DNA from: Mesorhizobium xinjiangense
Lineage (GTDB): Bacteria; Pseudomonadota; Alphaproteobacteria; Rhizobiales; Rhizobiaceae
Reading direction: 5' to 3'
Length of the DNA stretch: 64,000 bases
Assembly: GCF_009749525.1 (NCBI RefSeq)
Contig: NZ_WOAC01000008.1
Span: 62,001-126,000, forward strand
Position numbers and translations under genes: made by a program. Every line of letters begins with the position of its first letter. The first letter of the stretch is position 1. Below, in pieces: positions 59,993 through 64,000 of the stretch. Under the pieces are notes generated by a model. It saw only the letters and a list, made by a program, of their open reading frames with translations, did not search any database and had not been told where the DNA came from.

Positions 59993-60697
59993 TCAGAAGG
60001 GCGAGATGGCGTCGAGGACCTGCGCGCCCCAGGGCGGCTGCTGGACCTCCGACAAGCGACCGCGACCGCCATAGGAAATGCGTGCCTCGGCGATGCGCTC
60101 GTAGGGAATGGTGTTGTAGGCGTCGATGTCGATCGGTCGCGCGATGCCGGCGATGGTGAGCACGCGCAATTCGGCGTTGACACGCACTTCCTGGGAGCCG
60201 CGCACGATCAGATTGCCGTTGGGCAGCACGTCGGTGACGACGGCGGCGACCGACAGCCTGATCTGCTCGGAACGGTTGGTCTCGCCGGACCCCTCCGACT
60301 TGGAGTTCGAATTGATGTCGAGATCGGCCGATCCGGACGAGCCGGCGCCGTCCCATTCGAATGCGCCGCCGATGCCGGTCGAGCGGCTCGTCTTCCGGCT
60401 GCGGTCGGATTCGTTGACCAGCTCGGCCTTGTCGTTGATCTTGATGAGGACGGTGAGGATGTCGCCGACGCTCAAGGCGCGCGCGTCCTTGTAGAGCCGG
60501 CTCTGGTCGTCGTCCCAGAGCGAGAAGCGCTTGACCGGCCTTGCCGGCGGCTCGGGATAGGCGCTGGCGGTCGAGGCCGCCGTCTCCAGCCCGGAACCGA
60601 CGGGCGAGAGGGCAGGCTCGCGGCCGAGCTCGCGAAAATCGGTGGCGCAACCGGCAAGCAGCAGACCCGCAAGCAGCACGGCGGTGCGGCAGATCAT
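59993..60697 (-). CDS. flgH: L-ring lipoprotein FlgH
   Basis: A 234-residue outer-membrane ring protein. Its signal ends in LAGC, so Cys17 is the lipidated residue. The body contains SLWDDDQSRLYKDARALSVG, then DILTVLIKINDKAEL and DVLPNGNLIVRGSQEVRVNA, the FlgH signature. The C-terminus (SYGGRGRLSEVQQPPWGAQV) is also typical. The start overlaps motE (ATGA). Confidence 0.95.
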   Translation of the reverse strand: MICRTAVLLAGLLLAGCATDFRELGREPALSPVGSGLETAASTASAYPEPPARPVKRFSLWDDDQSRLYKDARALSVGDILTVLIKINDKAELVNESDRSRKTSRSTGIGGAFEWDGAGSSGSADLDINSNSKSEGSGETNRSEQIRLSVAAVVTDVLPNGNLIVRGSQEVRVNAELRVLTIAGIARPIDIDAYNTIPYERIAEARISYGGRGRLSEVQQPPWGAQVLDAISPF

Positions 60698-61233
60698 GTC
60701 GGGTCCTCCGGCTTGGCGACGGCGGCAATGACACCGGTCAGCCTGGCGGCGGCCGGTGCGGCCATTTCGTTGAGGATGCCGCCGGCCTGGCGTTCCTTCA
60801 GCTTCATGAGAATGGCCGCGGCCAGGGCCGCATCCATCGCCTCCATGCGCTCGGCGGCGGCGTCCGGCCGCATCTCGGCATAGATGCCGACAAGGCTTTC
60901 CTTGGCCTGCTCGATGACCTTGTTGCGCCGCTCGAGCCACTGTTCGTACTCGCTGCGCTTGGTCTCGAGCTCGGTCATGCGTGCGTCGATCTCCTTCTTG
61001 AGATCCTCCAGCTGCCCGGCCTGTACGGCGTAGCGCCGGTCGCGCGCGGCATCGGCGATGTTGGAGCAGAAGGCGCGCACCTCGTCGGTCATCTCGAGCG
61101 TCGCGTCCTTGACCTGGGCCAAGGTCGGGCTCACCCCGGCGCTGCCCACGGCAAGGCCGGCGGCAAACATGGCAGCGGCGATGCCGATGCCGAGGTGCGG
61201 CCGGTCGGATTTGCGCCTGTCCTTGTCAGCCAT
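60694..61233 (-). CDS. motE: MotE, periplasmic chaperone of MotC
   Basis: A 179-residue protein with an N-terminal hydrophobic anchor/signal (LGIGIAAAMFAAGLAVGSAG), a charged coiled coil (VQAGQLEDLKKEIDARMTEL, then ETKRSEYEQWLERRNKVIEQ) and a helical MgtE-like end (AAERMEAMDAALAAAILMKL, then AAPAAARLTGVIAAVAKP). It matches MotE of Sinorhizobium by position between flgI and flgH and by pattern. ATG 61233 is chosen over an earlier GTG because AGGTGG precedes it. Confidence 0.88.
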   Translation of the reverse strand: MADKDRRKSDRPHLGIGIAAAMFAAGLAVGSAGVSPTLAQVKDATLEMTDEVRAFCSNIADAARDRRYAVQAGQLEDLKKEIDARMTELETKRSEYEQWLERRNKVIEQAKESLVGIYAEMRPDAAAERMEAMDAALAAAILMKLKERQAGGILNEMAAPAAARLTGVIAAVAKPEDPT

Positions 61234-61242
61234 TGCCGCCAC

Positions 61243-62451
61243 CTACTGCACCACCAGCTCGGCCTGCAGCGCGCCGGCCGACTTGATGCCCTGGAGAATT
61301 GCGATGATGCCGTCCGGCTTGACGCCGATGCGGTTGAGCCCGGCGACGAGCGTTTGCAGGTCGGGCCCGTCGAGCATGGCGACCCGGCCGTCCTCCTGTT
61401 CGGCATCGATGATCGTCGAGGGCTCGACGGCCGTCTCGCCAAAGGAGAAGGGCTCGGGCTGGACGATGACGGGTTGCTCGGTGACGCGCACGGTCAGCGC
61501 GCCATGGCTGACGGCGACCTGCGATATCCGCACGTCCTGGCCGATCACGATGGTGCCGGTGCGTTCGTCGACGACCACTCGTGCCGGGCTGTCGGTATGG
61601 ACCGGCAGGTTCTCGATCTCGGCGTAGAACCGTGCCGCCGAAATATCGGCCGGGCGCTTGATGAGAATGGTCCGCGAATCCTGCTCGCTCGCCACGCCGC
61701 GGCCGAAGCGCTCCTGGGCATAGCGGTTGATCCTGTCGGTGACGCGGATGGCGGTCGAGAAGTCGGGATTGCGCAGTTGCAGGGTGAGCACGCGGTCGTC
61801 GTTGAAGCGGGCTTCTATCTGGCGCTCGACGATGGCGCCGTTGGGCACCCGCCCGGAGGTCGGCACGCCCTTTGTCAGGGTCTCGGCCTCGCCCTGGGCC
61901 GTGAAGCCCGACACCGAAACCGGGCCCTGTGCAACCGCGTAGATCTCGCCGTCCGGCGCGCGCAGCGGGGTCATGACCAACGTCCCGCCGGCAAGCGAGG
62001 TGGCGTCGCCGAGCGAGGAGACGTTGACGTCGATGCGCGCGCCCGACTGGACGAAGGGCGGCAGGCTTGTGGTGACGATGACGGCGGCGACATTCTTGGC
62101 CCGGTTGCGCCCGCCATCGAGCACGATGCCGAGATTTTGCAGCATGGCGCGCACGGACTGCTCGGTGAACGGCGCGTTGCGCAGGCCGTCGCCCGTGCCG
62201 TTGAGACCGATCACCAGGCCATAGCCGATGAGCTGGTTGTCGCGCGCGCTTTGCACCATCGCGATGTCCTTGATGCGGGCGCTGGCGCCCGAAGGCTCGG
62301 GCAGATGGGACGGACCGCCGAGCGCGGCGATGTCGCGCCCGGCGCCGCCGCCCCCCGCAAACCCGCCGGACGGTTCGAAATCGGCGGCCACGGCCGACGC
62401 CGCGAGCAAGCCGGTTGCCGCGAGGATCATCAGGAGCCGCCGTGCGATCAT
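61243..62451 (-). CDS. flgI: P-ring protein FlgI
   Basis: A 402-residue periplasmic ring protein with a signal peptide (LLMILAATGLLAASAVAADF). Family blocks are RIKDIAMVQSARDNQLIGYG, then LVIGLNGTGDGLRNAPFTEQ, then MTPLRAPDGEIYAVAQG and LVAGLNRIGVKPDGIIAILQ. Length is slightly above the enterobacterial form because of an extra Gly-rich stretch after the signal. It is coupled to flgA by an ATGA overlap. Confidence 0.96.
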   Translation of the reverse strand: MIARRLLMILAATGLLAASAVAADFEPSGGFAGGGGAGRDIAALGGPSHLPEPSGASARIKDIAMVQSARDNQLIGYGLVIGLNGTGDGLRNAPFTEQSVRAMLQNLGIVLDGGRNRAKNVAAVIVTTSLPPFVQSGARIDVNVSSLGDATSLAGGTLVMTPLRAPDGEIYAVAQGPVSVSGFTAQGEAETLTKGVPTSGRVPNGAIVERQIEARFNDDRVLTLQLRNPDFSTAIRVTDRINRYAQERFGRGVASEQDSRTILIKRPADISAARFYAEIENLPVHTDSPARVVVDERTGTIVIGQDVRISQVAVSHGALTVRVTEQPVIVQPEPFSFGETAVEPSTIIDAEQEDGRVAMLDGPDLQTLVAGLNRIGVKPDGIIAILQGIKSAGALQAELVVQ

Positions 62452-62921
62452 CGGCCGCCGACCCTGATCGTGCCGTCGGCCATCACCATTCCGGACAAGA
62501 TGGAGCCACTGTCGAGATTTCGCACCTTGACCACGTCGCCGATCGCGCCCGGCTGCAGCGGCACGCCGGTCGTCGAAATGCGCAGCGCGCCCTGGATATA
62601 CTTGACCTGTACCGCCGTCCCGGCTTCCACCGCATAAGCCTCGCGCAGTGCGCTCAAGGAGACATATTTGCCCGGCAGAAGCGTGCGCCTGGCCACCTTG
62701 CCCTCGATCTGGTCGATGACGAGCGCGACGGAGCCCGGCGCCTTCCTGCCGGCGCGCAGGGTGACCTCCTTCAAGGCGTCGGCCTGGACCGTCTCGCCGG
62801 GATAGATGACCCGCTTGGGCGTCACGACGACGTCCTGGGCGATGGCCGGCCCGGCACCGCAGGAAGCGGCCAGAGCGACGGCAAGGGCGCACAGTGTTTT
62901 TGCGGAAAGCCGGCCCGACAT
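62448..62921 (-). CDS. flgA: P-ring assembly chaperone FlgA
   Basis: A 157-residue secreted protein: signal peptide (KTLCALAVALAASCGAGPAI), then a SAF-type domain (KRVIYPGETVQADALKEVTL and LLPGKYVSLSALREAYAVEA) and the conserved GVPLQPGAIGDVVKVRNLDS. It assists P-ring polymerisation by FlgI. AGGTAGGA precedes the ATG at 62921. It lies 4 bases after flgG. Confidence 0.95.
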   Translation of the reverse strand: MSGRLSAKTLCALAVALAASCGAGPAIAQDVVVTPKRVIYPGETVQADALKEVTLRAGRKAPGSVALVIDQIEGKVARRTLLPGKYVSLSALREAYAVEAGTAVQVKYIQGALRISTTGVPLQPGAIGDVVKVRNLDSGSILSGMVMADGTIRVGGR

Positions 62922-62925
62922 CGTC

Positions 62926-63714
62926 CTACCTGATGTTCTGGGTGATGACGGCGGCCATCTCGTCGGCCGCCTTGATGACCTTGGAGTTCATCTCATAGGC
63001 GCGCTGGGCCGAGATGAGCTGGGTGATCTCCTTGACGGGATCGACATTGGAGTCCTCGAGATAACCCTGCTCGACCGTGGCGAAGCCCGGATCGCCGGGA
63101 ATGCCGACATTGGCCTGGCCGGACGCCTCGGTTTCACGGAAGAGATTGTCGCCCAGTGGCGCAAGACCCGCCTCGTTGGCGAAGGTGGCGATGCTGAGCT
63201 GGCCGAGGTCTTCGAGGTCGAGCTGGCCGTCGATGCGGGCGAAGACCTGGCCCGACTTGTTCACGATAACCTCGACCGCGTCTTCGGGAATGACGATGTC
63301 GGGCACGACATTGTAGCCGTCCGCCGTCACCAGTTCGCCATTGGCATTGGTATTGAAGGAGCCGGCGCGCGAGTAGAGCGTCTGGCCGTCGGTGCCCTCG
63401 ATCTGGAACCAGCCCGGCCCGCTGAGCGCCAGGTCGAACTTGTTGCCCGTGCTCGTCAGCGATCCCTGGACATGCAGGTTGCGGATGGCCGAGGTCTTGA
63501 CGCCCAGGCCGATGCTCGCGCCCTCGGGCACCACGGCCTGGTTGGCGCGGTTGGGAACGCCTTCCAGCCGCTCGACCTGATAGAGCAGATCGGAGAATTC
63601 GGCGCGCGCCCGCTTGAAGCCGGTCGTGTTGATGTTGGCGATGTTGTTGGCAATGACTTCCAGGTTGAGTTGCTGGGCGTTCATGCCGGTTGCTGCGATG
63701 GCCAGGGCTTTCAT
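62926..63714 (-). CDS. flgG: Distal rod protein FlgG
   Basis: A 262-residue rod subunit. [20 protein letters not shown], then [20 protein letters not shown] and YQVERLEG are FlgG-specific; the C-terminus ([20 protein letters not shown] in close form, then [13 protein letters not shown]) is the rod signature. The length equals that of standard FlgG. It follows fliE by 14 bases. Confidence 0.96.
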   Translation of the reverse strand: MKALAIAATGMNAQQLNLEVIANNIANINTTGFKRARAEFSDLLYQVERLEGVPNRANQAVVPEGASIGLGVKTSAIRNLHVQGSLTSTGNKFDLALSGPGWFQIEGTDGQTLYSRAGSFNTNANGELVTADGYNVVPDIVIPEDAVEVIVNKSGQVFARIDGQLDLEDLGQLSIATFANEAGLAPLGDNLFRETEASGQANVGIPGDPGFATVEQGYLEDSNVDPVKEITQLISAQRAYEMNSKVIKAADEMAAVITQNIR

Positions 63715-63728
63715 GTCGGCTCAGCTCC

Positions 63729-64000
63729 TCAAATCGACATACGGCTGATTTCGAGATAGGCGGTCACGATCTTGTCGCGCACGGCGATCGCCGCCTGCAG
63801 GCTCTGCTCGGCGCTCATCACGGCGTCGACAACCTCGCGCGTTTCCGCTCCGCCCTGCAGCGCCTGCATGGACAGTGTCTCTGCGCGGTCGAGCGCGCCC
63901 ACCGTCTGGGTGGCCGCTGCGGACAGCGCTTCGGCGAAGCTGGTGGCCGTCGCGGCAGGCGACACCGGCGCCGTCGGGCGGGCATCCAGTTCGCCGCCGG
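63729..64000 (-). CDS. fliE: MS-ring-rod junction protein FliE (5' end beyond right edge)
   Basis: The frame is open from the window end at 64000 to a stop at 63729. The visible 89 residues include [20 protein letters not shown], then [20 protein letters not shown] and [20 protein letters not shown], which is the FliE C-terminal signature. Rhizobial FliE is about 110 residues, so roughly 20 N-terminal residues are missing. A GTG at 63965 could be mistaken for the start. The operon continues with earlier rod genes outside the window. Confidence 0.92.
   Translation of the reverse strand, partial: GGELDARPTAPVSPAATATSFAEALSAAATQTVGALDRAETLSMQALQGGAETREVVDAVMSAEQSLQAAIAVRDKIVTAYLEISRMSI

Overview
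The window is high-GC chromosomal DNA from an alphaproteobacterium, most likely a member of the Hyphomicrobiales (Rhizobiales) near Phyllobacteriaceae/Brucellaceae. The signs are a rhizobial-type flagellar locus (Rem/FtcR, FlaF, FlbT, MotC, MotE and a short FlgD), an Omp10-like lipoprotein, an apparent speF-type leader RNA before an ornithine decarboxylase, and a dispersed intergenic repeat with two palindromes that resembles rhizobial RIME elements. I see no rRNA, tRNA, CRISPR array, prophage or insertion sequence.

Positions 1-39,430 are a mosaic of housekeeping and accessory genes. From the left: the 5' end of a periplasmic 5'-nucleotidase, a PaaK-like ligase with an atypical P-loop, a membrane zinc peptidase, an Omp10-like lipoprotein, and ilvD. 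Then come a toxin-antitoxin pair (parD intact, parE frameshifted), a frameshifted heme-dependent N-demethylase, pepF, an orphan sigma-54 response regulator, a DUF882 cell-wall protein, eda, a muramidase, trhO, a TerB-like protein, a candidate anti-Shine-Dalgarno sRNA, an SLC13 transporter, an aminotransferase and vapBC. A metal block follows (CDF exporter, a RcnA/NicO-type Ni/Co transporter and a DUF1007 protein), then a LysR regulator with an amidase.

Positions 27,516-31,757 hold the most unusual content: two adjacent genes on the minus strand. The upstream gene fuses a trypsin-like serine protease to a NUC1/EndoG-type nuclease. The downstream gene joins a papain-like cysteine protease to a degenerate alpha/beta-hydrolase-like domain. 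All expected catalytic residues of both proteases and of the nuclease are visible, and neither protein has a signal peptide. I read them as a candidate two-gene conflict or programmed-death module and cannot match it to a named system. It is divergent from the leader-controlled ornithine decarboxylase gene.

Positions 33,600-39,360 carry a CoA-dependent hydroxycinnamate (ferulate) catabolic cluster: feruloyl-CoA synthase, thiolase, acyl-CoA thioesterase, a MarR regulator and an enoyl-CoA hydratase. Two matching inverted repeats, TGTTAT-N5-A(T/A)AACA, precede fcs and ech and look like operators of the MarR protein.

Positions 39,470-64,000 form one long minus-strand flagellar locus that runs past the right edge. 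In transcription order it reads fliE(partial)-flgG-flgA-flgI-motE-flgH-fliL-fliP, one flagellin, fliF-fliH-like-motB-motC-fliK-lytic transglycosylase, rem, flgE-flgK-flgL-flaF-flbT-flgD-fliQ-flhA-fliR-fliJ-like, flgJ, flgN-like and an exported protein. Many stop and start codons overlap (ATGA), which indicates translational coupling. Rem probably sets late-gene transcription, and FlaF/FlbT probably control flagellin expression through its long leader.
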